From VFBF01 sp034440275 (GTDB taxonomy: Bacteria > Pseudomonadota > Alphaproteobacteria > Caulobacterales > Aquidulcibacteraceae), in NCBI GenBank assembly GCA_034440275.1, contig JAWXBS010000199.1, forward strand, positions 1 through 12,594: DNA of 12,594 nt. Reading direction: 5' to 3'. Made by a program: the position numbers and the translations under genes. The number at the start of each line of letters is the position of its first letter. Within the stretch, counting starts at the first letter, position 1. Positions 1 through 6,609 of this stretch are shown in pieces. The notes beneath the pieces are model-generated. The model was not told the origin of the DNA. It saw only the letters and a program-made list of their open reading frames with translations, and did not search any database.

Positions 1-1
1 G

Positions 2-184
2 AGCTATGAGCTATGGCGTCGTCACGTGACGACCGTCGTCAACGGGATGAACGACCAGCGCCAGGAAAGTTACGATCACGCCGTCGGCAACGCGGCGGAG
101 TTCATGCAGGCGGCGACCAACGCGGTGCTGTCGACGATCGCCAAGCACCACGCGGAAGAAGGCGCGAAGGCGGAGAAGAAGTAG
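2..184 (+). CDS. C-terminal 60 residues of an unidentified helical protein (partial, 5' end outside window)
   Basis: An open frame enters from the left edge in phase 2 and ends at TAG 182-184. The visible 60 residues are hydrophilic and probably helical, including NAAEFMQAATNAVLSTIAKH, and close with the charged tail EEGAKAEKK. No domain can be named. The amphipathic helical character and Lys/Ala-rich tail would suit a phasin-like or other small coiled protein, but that is a guess. This frame is preferred over the overlapping + frame starting at base 13 because its composition looks like real protein, while the other is Arg-rich and runs through the next gene. It ends 3 bases before the stop of the convergent DUF1993 gene. 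Confidence 0.6.
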   Translation, partial: SYELWRRHVTTVVNGMNDQRQESYDHAVGNAAEFMQAATNAVLSTIAKHHAEEGAKAEKK

Positions 185-187
185 GCC

Positions 188-709
188 CTAGGTGCGCACC
201 CGCATCTGCCCCAGATAGTCGCGCTTGCCGAGCGGCGCGCCTTTCTGGCGGAGGATGTCGTAGGTGGTGGTCGCGTGGAAATGCAGGTTCGGCAGCGAGA
301 ATGAGAGCAGGAAGCCTTCCGCCGTGAACGGGATTTTCATCTCGCCCATCTGGAAGAGCATGTCGCGGCCCTCGAGCGCGTTCACGTCTGCCGGATCGAG
401 CTCCTTCAGCGCCGCAACCGCGTCGGCGACCTTCTTCTGCAGCCCCGCGTAATCAAGCGGCTCGATGGAGGTCGGCGGCGTCGACACGCCGGCGTGCACT
501 TCTTCGATGGCGCCGATGGAGTGGTGGACGACCGACAGCACCTGGAAGCGGAAGGGCAACATCTCCGGATGCAGCCGCGTCTTCACGATCTCCTGCGGGT
601 CGATGTTGTTGTCGATGCAGTGTGACAGACCGCGATCGAGGACGACACCGATGGCGCCGACGGTCTGGATGAACGGACGCACGACGGCGTCGTGCAGTGT
701 GATGGTCAT
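188..709 (-). CDS. DUF1993 family protein
   Basis: This 173-residue soluble protein has the usual length and layout of the DUF1993 family: a start resembling MTITLHDAVVRPFIQTV, then RLHPEMLPFRFQV at about residues 45-57, and a long C-terminal half containing FTAEGFLLSFSLPNLHFHATTTYDILR. As I recall, DUF1993 proteins are all-helical and related to the DinB/YfiT-like four-helix bundle clan. No enzymatic role is established to my knowledge. His residues at about 47, 62-63, 72, 143 and 145 could be metal ligands, but that is inference. The ATG at 709 is supported by a strong GGGAGGAA ribosome-binding site at 716-723. It is transcribed in the same direction as the dehydrogenase upstream but is separated from it by an intrinsic terminator, so it probably has its own promoter between about 710 and 757. 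Confidence 0.85.
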   Translation of the reverse strand: MTITLHDAVVRPFIQTVGAIGVVLDRGLSHCIDNNIDPQEIVKTRLHPEMLPFRFQVLSVVHHSIGAIEEVHAGVSTPPTSIEPLDYAGLQKKVADAVAALKELDPADVNALEGRDMLFQMGEMKIPFTAEGFLLSFSLPNLHFHATTTYDILRQKGAPLGKRDYLGQMRVRT

Positions 710-756
710 AAGTAGTTCCTCCCGTTGCGGACTCTAGCGTGCGCGGAGCCCGATGC

Positions 757-785
757 AAAACGGCCCCGACTTGCGCCGGGGCCGT
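757..785 (-). terminator. Rho-independent terminator of the HSD10-like dehydrogenase gene
   Basis: A perfect 9-bp stem (ACGGCCCCG at 760-768 with CGGGGCCGT at 777-785) has an 8-base loop. Read on the - strand, the stem is followed by TTTT (757-760), the expected order for an intrinsic terminator. It lies about 27 bases past the stop of the dehydrogenase at 812 and ahead of the DUF1993 gene, so it should separate two genes that point the same way. In the + direction the T-run after the stem is broken, so the signal is best oriented leftward. Confidence 0.75.
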
Positions 786-811
786 ATCGTTGATCTGTTT
801 TCAGTCTAGGT

Positions 812-1594
812 TCAGCGCGGCGCCATGCGGATGGAGCCGTCGAGGCGCACGCATTCGCCGTTGAAATAGCCGTTCCTGATCATTTCGAGCGCGAGCGAGG
901 CGTATTCTTCCGGATTCCCCAGACGCTTGGGGAACGGCACTTGGGCGCCGAGGGCGTCCTTGATCGGCTGCGGAGCGGCTGCCAGCAGCGGCGTGTTGAA
1001 GATGCCCGGCAGGATCGTGTTCACGCGGATGGCTTCGCCCGAGAGATCGCGCGCGATCGGCAGCGTCATGCCGACGACGCCGCCCTTGGACGCCGAGTAC
1101 GCCGCCTGGCCGATCTGGCCGTCCTCGGCCGCGACCGACGCGGTGTTGACGATCGCGCCGCGATCGCCGTCGGCGAGCGGGGGCAGCGTCAGCATGCCGG
1201 CGGCGGACTTCGCGATGCAGCGGAAGGTGCCGACGAGATTGATCTGGATGATGAGGTCGAACTGGTTGAGCGGGAAGTGCTTGATCTCGCCCGTATCCTT
1301 CGCGCGCGAGGCGGTCTTCACGGCGTTGCCTGTGCCCGCGCAGTTCACGAGGATGCGCTCCTGACCGATGGCCGCGCGGGCCTTGGCGAATCCGGCGTCG
1401 ACGCTCGCTTCGTCGGTGACATTGACCTTGCAGAAGACGCCGCCCAGTTCCTTGGCAAGTTGCTCGCCCTTCTCCTCATTGAGGTCGAACAGTGCGACCT
1501 TCACGCCTTGTGCAGCGAGCGCGCGGGCGGTGGCCGCGCCGAGGCCGGAGGCGCCGCCGGTGATCACGGCGGAAATGGACGAGTCGAGCTTCAT
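812..1594 (-). CDS. HSD10-like short-chain dehydrogenase (3-hydroxyacyl-CoA dehydrogenase type)
   Basis: A 260-residue classical SDR, probably oxidising 3-hydroxyacyl-CoA (3-hydroxy-2-methylbutyryl-CoA type, isoleucine or fatty-acid breakdown) with NAD+ in the cytoplasm. Visible motifs are the cofactor loop TGGASGLG (12-19), Asp37 after the second strand (suggesting NAD+ over NADP+), NCAG (84-87), Asn119, Ser153 and the catalytic YSASK (Tyr166, Lys170). The stretch NTASVAAEDGQIGQAAYSAS, then KGGVVGMTLPIARDL, and the end RLDGSIRM strongly resemble human HSD17B10 and its bacterial homologues. The start is set at 1594 because MKLDSS there begins just before the Rossmann strand and has a GGGAGA site upstream. 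An in-frame ATG at 1645 would add 17 residues foreign to the family. The exact substrate cannot be read from sequence. Confidence 0.88.
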   Translation of the reverse strand: MKLDSSISAVITGGASGLGAATARALAAQGVKVALFDLNEEKGEQLAKELGGVFCKVNVTDEASVDAGFAKARAAIGQERILVNCAGTGNAVKTASRAKDTGEIKHFPLNQFDLIIQINLVGTFRCIAKSAAGMLTLPPLADGDRGAIVNTASVAAEDGQIGQAAYSASKGGVVGMTLPIARDLSGEAIRVNTILPGIFNTPLLAAAPQPIKDALGAQVPFPKRLGNPEEYASLALEMIRNGYFNGECVRLDGSIRMAPR

Positions 1595-1601
1595 GGCGGT
1601 T

Positions 1602-1607
1602 TCTCCC
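1602..1607 (-). promoter_or_regulatory. Ribosome-binding site fixing the dehydrogenase start
   Basis: On the - strand GGGAGA lies 7 bases before the ATG at 1594. It supports this start over the in-frame ATG at 1645, which would add an N-terminal extension not expected in short-chain dehydrogenases. Confidence 0.6.
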
Positions 1608-1692
1608 GATAGGACCGAGGCTGTTGTCTGGCGCCGTTGAAGCACTCCGGCGAAGCGCGCGAAAGTCCTGCCGGAAGGGAAGCAGAGATCTC

Positions 1693-1741
1693 GACCGCTT
1701 TCAGGCCAAGTGGATTCCGGTTGGCCGCCCGGAAAGCGGTC
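1693..1741. repeat. Extragenic palindrome A (GTGGATTCCGG-core hairpin)
   Basis: Perfect 10-base outer arms GACCGCTTTC (1693-1702) and GAAAGCGGTC (1732-1741) enclose a second perfect stem GGCCAA (1704-1709) / TTGGCC (1721-1726). The apical loop is GTGGATTCCGG. Single-base and 5-base spacers separate the two stems on the two sides. From memory, a very similar core (AAGTGGAATCCGGTT within a hairpin) recurs in intergenic regions of many alphaproteobacterial genomes, so this is likely one copy of a dispersed palindromic repeat. It lies between divergent genes, so a terminator role is unlikely. Confidence 0.75.
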
Positions 1742-1753
1742 AAGATTGGGATT

Positions 1754-1805
1754 CTAGAGCAACTTTTCCCACCACGACCGCACGGTCGTGGTGGGGTTGC
1801 TCTAG
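1754..1805. repeat. Extragenic palindrome B (CTAGAGCAAC-ended long hairpin)
   Basis: The outer arms CTAGAGCAAC (1754-1763) and GTTGCTCTAG (1796-1805) are perfect over 10 bases. The inner arms CCCACCACGACCG (1768-1780) and CGGTCGTGGTGGG (1783-1795) are perfect over 13 bases around CA. The only asymmetry is a TTTT (1764-1767) present on the left side and missing its AAAA partner on the right. The element starts 12 bases after palindrome A and ends 33 bases before the lysoplasmalogenase ATG, so it may fall in that gene's 5' leader. The two palindromes may form one composite repeat. Confidence 0.75.
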
Positions 1806-1838
1806 GCGTGCGCCCCGCCGCTAGGTAACACGCCTCAG

Positions 1839-2486
1839 ATGAGTTTGACGCCGATCTACTGGGGCCTCGCGGGCCTGCTCGCCACGCTTTACCTCGCGCG
1901 GGTCGGCGATCCGCCAGGACGCACGCGCACGCTGCTCAAGACCTTGTCGGTGGTCGCGCTCGCGCTGGTGGCGCTGATCGGGGGCGGGTTCATCCTGCTG
2001 GTGCTGGCGCTGCTGCTCTGCGCGCTGGGAGACTTCTTCCTGTCGCGTCCGGGCGAAGCGTCGCTCAAGGCGGGGATGGCGGCGTTCGCGGCCGGGCATC
2101 TCGTTTATATCGCGCTGTTTCTCAATCAGGGCGGTGGCCTCGGCTACGACGTGCTGCGCATCCTGATCCAGCTCGCCATTGCGGGCGCGGCGGGCGGCGT
2201 CGCGCACTGGCTATGGCCCGATCTCGGCGAGATGCGGCGTCCAGTGGCGGCCTATATGGCGATCGTGGCGTCGATGACATTGCTTGCCGTCGGCCTGCCC
2301 CCGTCGCTGTGGCTGGTGAGTGTCGGCGCCATGCTGTTCATGACGTCGGATGCGCTGCTGGCGGGGGAACTTTTCAAGTTGACGGCCGACAGCCCATCGC
2401 GCCGGTGGACCTCGCCCACGGTTTGGACGCTCTACTGGACCGGTCAGGCGCTGATCACGGCGGGATTTTTGTATCCGGCGAAGTGA
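1839..2486 (+). CDS. YhhN family lysoplasmalogenase-like membrane protein
   Basis: A 215-residue, highly hydrophobic protein with about eight predicted membrane segments, the normal size for the YhhN/TMEM86 family. Characterised members hydrolyse the vinyl-ether bond of lysoplasmalogens. Family hallmarks are visible: a lysine before the second helix (LLKTLS), CALGDFFLS with Asp65, AGHLVYIALF with His87, and a second conserved acidic site MTSDALLAGELF with Asp171. Whether this organism makes plasmalogens is unknown, so the physiological substrate is uncertain. Ribosome binding is weak (only AGG at 1823-1825, 13 bases upstream). The 3' end overlaps the convergent transporter gene by 32 bases. 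Confidence 0.82.
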   Translation: MSLTPIYWGLAGLLATLYLARVGDPPGRTRTLLKTLSVVALALVALIGGGFILLVLALLLCALGDFFLSRPGEASLKAGMAAFAAGHLVYIALFLNQGGGLGYDVLRILIQLAIAGAAGGVAHWLWPDLGEMRRPVAAYMAIVASMTLLAVGLPPSLWLVSVGAMLFMTSDALLAGELFKLTADSPSRRWTSPTVWTLYWTGQALITAGFLYPAK

Positions 2487-3378
2487 GGACGGGCGCGCGG
2501 GTTTCACGCCAGGTGATGTAGATCGTTGATGCGATGATGACGCCCGCGCCCACAAGCATGAAAGCGTCCGGTCTTTCCGCGAAGATCAACCAGCCGAAGA
2601 AGATGGCGAGCGGCAGTCGCACATAGTCGATCAACCCCATGAGCGAGGCGTCCGCCGACGACAGGGCGCGTACGTAGCAGCTCTGTGCGCCGACGCCCGC
2701 GAAGCCCATGCCGAGAAAGAGCGCAAAGTGCATGAGCGTCGGCTGCTTCCAGGCGAGGAACGCGAACGGCAGGCCGACGACGGTGGTGAAGATGTTCGTC
2801 CACGCCACGAGCGTCAGCGTCGAGTGATCTCGCGTGAGATCCTTCACGGTGACGAGCGTGACGCCGAACAGCATGGCCGATGCCAGCGCCGCGAGCACGG
2901 CGATGCTCGGCATTTCCCCGCCCGTCGGACGCAGCATGATGAGCACGCCGGCAAAGCCGATGCCCACCGCCGTCCAGCGCCGCACGCCGACCTTCTCCCT
3001 CAGCAGCCACACGGCGAGGATGGTGACGAACAGCACGCGCGAAAAGCTGATGGCCTGGCTGTCCGCGAGCGGCAGATGCGCAAACGCGTAGAAGCCCGCG
3101 AAAAATCCCAGCGTCGAAAAAGCGCAGCGGCGCAGGACTGTCCACGGTCGCTTCACGGCCAGCGCGTTCGGTCCTGCGCGCAGCAGGAACGGGGCCACCG
3201 CCACCATGCCCGCCGCGCAGCGGAAGAACACCATCTGACTTTCCGGATACTCCGCCCGCACGAGGATTTTCAGCAGGATCGCCATCGCGGTGAAGCAGCC
3301 CGCAGATGCAAGCATCCACAGGGCGCCCCTCGCATTGGAGGAAAGGGCGTTCGGCGAAGGAGTGGCGGGGGGACTCAC
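2455..3378 (-). CDS. EamA/DMT-family transporter
   Basis: A 307-residue inner-membrane protein with about ten hydrophobic helices in two EamA repeats (roughly residues 15-150 and 165-295). This is the standard drug/metabolite transporter layout. Family features include the opening helix GALWMLASAGCFTAMAILLK, the segment LPLADSQAISFSRVLFVTILA and the closing GLIDYVRLPLAIFFGWLIF. The substrate cannot be inferred; the family covers amino acids, nucleotide derivatives and drugs. The start used is GTG at 3376-3378, which leaves a sensible short cytoplasmic tail. No purine-rich site precedes it, so the start is uncertain. It is divergent from the lipoprotein gene at 3460 and convergent with the lysoplasmalogenase. 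Confidence 0.82.
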   Translation of the reverse strand: MSPPATPSPNALSSNARGALWMLASAGCFTAMAILLKILVRAEYPESQMVFFRCAAGMVAVAPFLLRAGPNALAVKRPWTVLRRCAFSTLGFFAGFYAFAHLPLADSQAISFSRVLFVTILAVWLLREKVGVRRWTAVGIGFAGVLIMLRPTGGEMPSIAVLAALASAMLFGVTLVTVKDLTRDHSTLTLVAWTNIFTTVVGLPFAFLAWKQPTLMHFALFLGMGFAGVGAQSCYVRALSSADASLMGLIDYVRLPLAIFFGWLIFAERPDAFMLVGAGVIIASTIYITWRETRAPVLTSPDTKIPP

Positions 3379-3446
3379 GGGAAGGTGAACACTAGAAGCC
3401 GTTCGGCCTGTTGGCGAGGCGCATTTGAGCTAGGATGGTCGCCACC

Positions 3447-3452
3447 GAGGAG
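3447..3452 (+). promoter_or_regulatory. Ribosome-binding site fixing the lipoprotein start
   Basis: GAGGAG lies 7 bases before the ATG at 3460. It shows that the real gene starts here rather than far upstream, where the same frame stays open only as an antisense shadow of the transporter gene. Confidence 0.75.
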
Positions 3453-3459
3453 ATCGCTC

Positions 3460-4161
3460 ATGCGCCTTGCCGTCGTCGTTTTCGCCATTTCGCTCGTCGC
3501 CTGCGGCCGGTCGCCGGAAGCGGAGTTCGCCGACACGGCCCCGCCGCAGATGTTCGGCCAGGTACGCGCCGCGGGCACCGAACCGTTCTGGGGGCTCTCC
3601 GTCTCGCCGAAGGAGGGGTTTGTCCTCACTGAAGCGGGCGCGCCCGATCCGGTGCGTGCGACCTATGTAGAGCCGGAAGCTATCGACGGCGGCGGGCGCT
3701 TCAATGCGGGCGCATTCACGCTGACGGTCACGCAGGGCACGTGTTCGGACGGGATGTCGGACATCGCGTATCCGCTGAACGCGCGCGTCGTGGTCGGCGA
3801 TCGCACGCTGGTCGGGTGCGCGTACTATCCATGGGGCGCGAACTTGACCTCGCTCATTCCGGCGATCGATGCGTGTCTCGCGAAGGTGCCCGCGCGCATG
3901 CCGGTGACGCATGGCTATCTGAAGGACGGCTTCGCGTATGTGCGTCTTTCCGCGAGCGGGCCGGAGGAAACCTATGACTGCGTCTACCAGGCGGGCGAAG
4001 CGACGGTGAAGCGCGCCGAAGGACAACTCCCCGGCGAACGCATACCCACTTTCTATCGCGCGCCGATGGACGATCCGGGCGAGTCCTGTGCGCCGCACGA
4101 AGAGATCAAGGACTCCAGCGGCGTACTGCTTGGCTGGTCCATCGCCGACGGCGCGTGCTGA
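3460..4161 (+). CDS. COG3650-like lipoprotein of unknown function
   Basis: A 233-residue exported lipoprotein. Its N-terminus MRLAVVVFAISLVACGRS is a short signal peptide with lipobox LVAC, making Cys15 the lipidated residue. The first half carries GTEPFWGLSV (39-48) and, further on, GTCSDGMSDIAYPLNARV (93-110) and LVGCAYYPWG. These are hallmarks I associate with COG3650, a family of envelope proteins without a known activity. Cys95 and Cys120 could form a disulfide. The second half (about 145-233), with further Cys at 174, 210 and 233, is less familiar and may be a separate small domain. The stop is 21 bases before the thioesterase ATG, so the two are probably co-transcribed, though no functional link is evident. 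Confidence 0.75.
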   Translation: MRLAVVVFAISLVACGRSPEAEFADTAPPQMFGQVRAAGTEPFWGLSVSPKEGFVLTEAGAPDPVRATYVEPEAIDGGGRFNAGAFTLTVTQGTCSDGMSDIAYPLNARVVVGDRTLVGCAYYPWGANLTSLIPAIDACLAKVPARMPVTHGYLKDGFAYVRLSASGPEETYDCVYQAGEATVKRAEGQLPGERIPTFYRAPMDDPGESCAPHEEIKDSSGVLLGWSIADGAC

Positions 4162-4182
4162 CATCGAACGAAAGAGAACACC

Positions 4183-4650
4183 ATGTCCGACGACATCGAC
4201 GCCGCGCCGACCCCCATTCCCGAAGGCTTCACCGACTGGGGCTGGCGACGCGGCTTCGGCGGCGTGTGTGGTCCGCTCTACGGCAAGGAATTGCCGGACT
4301 TCAAACGTCAGATGGGCTTCCGCGTTGAGCAGCATCACACCAACGGCATGAAGGCCGCGCACGGCGGCATGCTGATGACGTTCGCGGACGTGGCGTGGGG
4401 CAATACGGTGTCGGTCGAGCGCTCCAGCTTCTGGGTGACGATCAAGCTGACCTGCGAGTTTCTGTCCTCCGCGCGCCTCGGCGAATGGGTGGAAGGCGGC
4501 GGCGAAGTACTGAACATCGTCGACGACGTGTTCACGGTGGCCGGCAAGGTGTGGGTGGGCGATCGCCTGATCCTCACCGGCAGCGGCGTGTTCAAGGCGT
4601 TGACGCCGCGCGAGCCGCGCCCCGGCGAACGTGCCTACGAGACGGCTTAA
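4183..4650 (+). CDS. PaaI-type hotdog-fold acyl-CoA thioesterase
   Basis: This 155-residue protein matches the PaaI/YbgC-like thioesterase family in length and motifs. HGGMLMTFADVAWGN (60-74) is the central-helix signature, with His60, the GG turn and Asp69 as the usual catalytic-region residues. It is followed by the antiparallel strands VTIKLTCEFLSSARLGEWVE and FTVAGKVWVGDRLILTGSGV. It probably hydrolyses medium-chain or aromatic acyl-CoA in the cytoplasm as a tetramer; the substrate is not determinable. The ATG at 4183 has AAAGAGA at 4171-4177 as ribosome-binding site. It follows the lipoprotein closely, and its TAA overlaps the stop of the convergent DUF2891 gene by 4 bases. Confidence 0.85.
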   Translation: MSDDIDAAPTPIPEGFTDWGWRRGFGGVCGPLYGKELPDFKRQMGFRVEQHHTNGMKAAHGGMLMTFADVAWGNTVSVERSSFWVTIKLTCEFLSSARLGEWVEGGGEVLNIVDDVFTVAGKVWVGDRLILTGSGVFKALTPREPRPGERAYETA

Positions 4651-5651
4651 ACTTCCAGGGCGAGTAGCGCGAAACTCGCAAGCCAGTGTTCGCCCATATA
4701 GTCGCCGGCCACATGCGGCAGGGCGCTTTGCAGATGGATATCCGCTGTATCAATCGCGACGACGCGCGCGGGATCGTTCTGCGCGAGTGCGGCTGCAATG
4801 CCGCGCCAGCACCACGCACGCGACAGGTTCAATCCATCGAGATGCGCGATCTTGCCGTCGGTGCGGTCGCTGACGGTCACCGGCGTGAAGAGCGTTGCGG
4901 GACGGCGTGTGGCGACATTCGGCAGGAACGCCGCGAACCATGCGCGGAAGTCGGACGGCGCCAGCACGCGCCGCATCGCCTCCGCTTCCATGAGCGCTGA
5001 CGACAGAAACTCGTCCTGAGAAGGCTCCCAGGCCTGACAATCCTGATCCAGCGCATACCAGCGCCGCGCACTGTCGGTGAGCAGAACGCGCAGGTCTTCG
5101 GCGCCGAAAGCGTCACAATAGTCGAGCGCGAGCGCTGTCGCGAACGCAGTGTTCGTATGTGCGCCTGCGCGCACCGGGTAGGTCGCCAGCGGCAGATAGG
5201 CGAGAAAGCGCGCAACGAAGGCGTCCGCAAGCGGTTGCAGCGTAGCGCTCCAGCGCTGACCGTCTGCATCGTCGAACTGTTTCAGCTCAGCCGCGAGCTT
5301 GAGGAGCCACGCCCAGCCATAGGGGCGCTCGAAGACGCGTGAGTGCGGGCGCGCGAGATAGGCGCACTCTGCGGCGACATTCTCAGGCGTGAACGCGACG
5401 TCGAATTGTGAGCGGAGCGCAGCACATTCGGTGCGGTCGGGAAAACGTCTCAGGCACCGTGCAAGCGTCCAGTAGCCGTGAACACACGAGTGCCAGTCAA
5501 AGCTGCCAAAGAAGATCGGGTGCTGGGCGCGCGGCGTCGTTCCGTCGGTGTCGGAAAGCCAGACGTGATCGAGCTTGTGCGGATAGGCGCGTGCGACGTG
5601 GCCGAGGGCGATGGTGGTGAAGCGTGTGGCGATGTCGGCGGTCAGGCGCAT
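4647..5651 (-). CDS. DUF2891 family protein (third gene of DUF969-DUF979-DUF2891 operon)
   Basis: A 334-residue protein without signal peptide or membrane segments, so probably cytoplasmic. The DUF2891 signature HPIFFGSFDWHSCVHGYW lies at residues 44-61. Other recognisable parts are ARPHSRVFERPYGWAWLLKL in the middle, LDGLNLSRAWCWRGIA, and AGDYMGEHWLASFA near the end. Regularly spaced helices with conserved aromatic, His and Asp residues suggest an alpha/alpha-barrel-like enzyme, but this is inference and no activity is known to me. Its ATG (5649-5651) sits one base after the TGA of DUF979 with no clear ribosome-binding site of its own. Translation is therefore likely coupled, and its function is probably tied to the membrane pair upstream. 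Confidence 0.85.
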   Translation of the reverse strand: MRLTADIATRFTTIALGHVARAYPHKLDHVWLSDTDGTTPRAQHPIFFGSFDWHSCVHGYWTLARCLRRFPDRTECAALRSQFDVAFTPENVAAECAYLARPHSRVFERPYGWAWLLKLAAELKQFDDADGQRWSATLQPLADAFVARFLAYLPLATYPVRAGAHTNTAFATALALDYCDAFGAEDLRVLLTDSARRWYALDQDCQAWEPSQDEFLSSALMEAEAMRRVLAPSDFRAWFAAFLPNVATRRPATLFTPVTVSDRTDGKIAHLDGLNLSRAWCWRGIAAALAQNDPARVVAIDTADIHLQSALPHVAGDYMGEHWLASFALLALEV

Positions 5652-5652
5652 G

Positions 5653-6609
5653 TCAGAACCGGAACACGAGGAAGTACATGAGCGCCGTGTTCACTACGAG
5701 CAGCGGCAGCGCCGTGGGGATCTGCGCCTTGATCACCGCGTCGCGGTCCGGGAGCTGCAGCAGCGCCGCCGGCACGAGATTGAAGTTCGCCGCCATCGGC
5801 GTCATCAGAGTGCCGCAGAAGCCCGACAGCATTCCGATGGCGGCCATGATCGCGGGATTGCCGCCGAAATGGTTCACGATCAGCGGCAGGCCGATGGCCG
5901 CCGTCATCACCGGGAACGCGGCGAATGCATTGCCCATCAGCACGGTGAACAGCGCCATGCCGCCGCAATAGGCGATCACCGCAGCGATCCGGCTGCCTTC
6001 GGGAATGACCGTGCTTGCGAGATCGCCGATCACCGCGCCCACGCCGGTCGCCGCGAACACCGCGCCGAGCGAGGCGAGCATCTGCGGCAGGAGCGCCGCC
6101 CATCCCACGGTGTCCATCAAGCGGCGTCCCTCCGTCAGCGGCGCATGCAGCGGCGGACGGAAGAGCGACAGCGCCAGCAGCGTCGCCAGCACCGCGCCGA
6201 TGGCGAGCGAGATGAGCGTCGCCTGTTTCGGCTGGAAGATTGGGTGGCCGGCGATCGTTGCATCCTTGAGGACGATGCCGCCGAACAGCGCGACCGCAGG
6301 GATCACCAATGCCGGCAGGAACAGCAGATCGCCCCGACGCGCCGCCGACGCGACGCGTGTCGCTGCATCCGTCGTCTTCGGTTTGCCCTGTCCGAGAAAT
6401 CCGAGACCGCCCACGAGCGCGATGGCGAGCACCAGCAAGCCGTTGCCGAAGTCGCCGAGCCGGGAGCCGAAGAGGAAACTGACCGCGACCAGCCCCCAGA
6501 ACGCGGTGTTGCCCCAGCGCTTGGGGTTCTCGCCGTCGCGCGCGTTGATGATGGCGATGGCGGCGAAGAAGGCCCCGGCGAGCCAATAGACCATGTCGAG
6601 CGTGATCAT
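5653..6609 (-). CDS. DUF979 family inner-membrane protein
   Basis: A 318-residue polytopic membrane protein with about nine to ten hydrophobic segments. It starts MITLDMVYWLAGAFFAAIAI, a typical DUF979 opening, followed by ARDGENPKRWGNTAFWGLVA. Segments such as GVGAVIGDLASTVIPEG and MLSGFCGTLMTPMAANFNLV, with small-residue and polar breaks, look like re-entrant loops of an ion-coupled transporter. The start at 6609 is fixed by the ATGA overlap with the DUF969 stop (6606-6609). An open frame continues further upstream only as a shadow of DUF969. DUF969 and DUF979 almost always occur as neighbours and, as I recall, often near pyroglutamyl-peptidase or 5-oxoprolinase genes, suggesting a two-subunit permease. 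Confidence 0.85.
   Translation of the reverse strand: MITLDMVYWLAGAFFAAIAIINARDGENPKRWGNTAFWGLVAVSFLFGSRLGDFGNGLLVLAIALVGGLGFLGQGKPKTTDAATRVASAARRGDLLFLPALVIPAVALFGGIVLKDATIAGHPIFQPKQATLISLAIGAVLATLLALSLFRPPLHAPLTEGRRLMDTVGWAALLPQMLASLGAVFAATGVGAVIGDLASTVIPEGSRIAAVIAYCGGMALFTVLMGNAFAAFPVMTAAIGLPLIVNHFGGNPAIMAAIGMLSGFCGTLMTPMAANFNLVPAALLQLPDRDAVIKAQIPTALPLLVVNTALMYFLVFRF

Noticed and set aside
1595..1645. Seventeen-residue N-terminal extension of the dehydrogenase from an ATG at 1645
   Set aside because: The extension is foreign to the family and the ATG at 1594 has a better ribosome-binding site.
1754..1805. Palindrome B as an intrinsic terminator
   Set aside because: It lies between divergent gene starts, and no T-run follows the stem in either direction; the TTTT is inside the left arm.
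2728..3459. In-frame upstream extension of the COG3650-like lipoprotein
   Set aside because: It is antisense to the EamA transporter, has shadow-like composition, and would bury a good signal peptide that has its own GAGGAG site.
3430..4362. 310-codon - strand open frame across the lipoprotein and thioesterase
   Set aside because: It is antisense to two genes with a signal peptide and a hotdog motif, and its product shows no domain.
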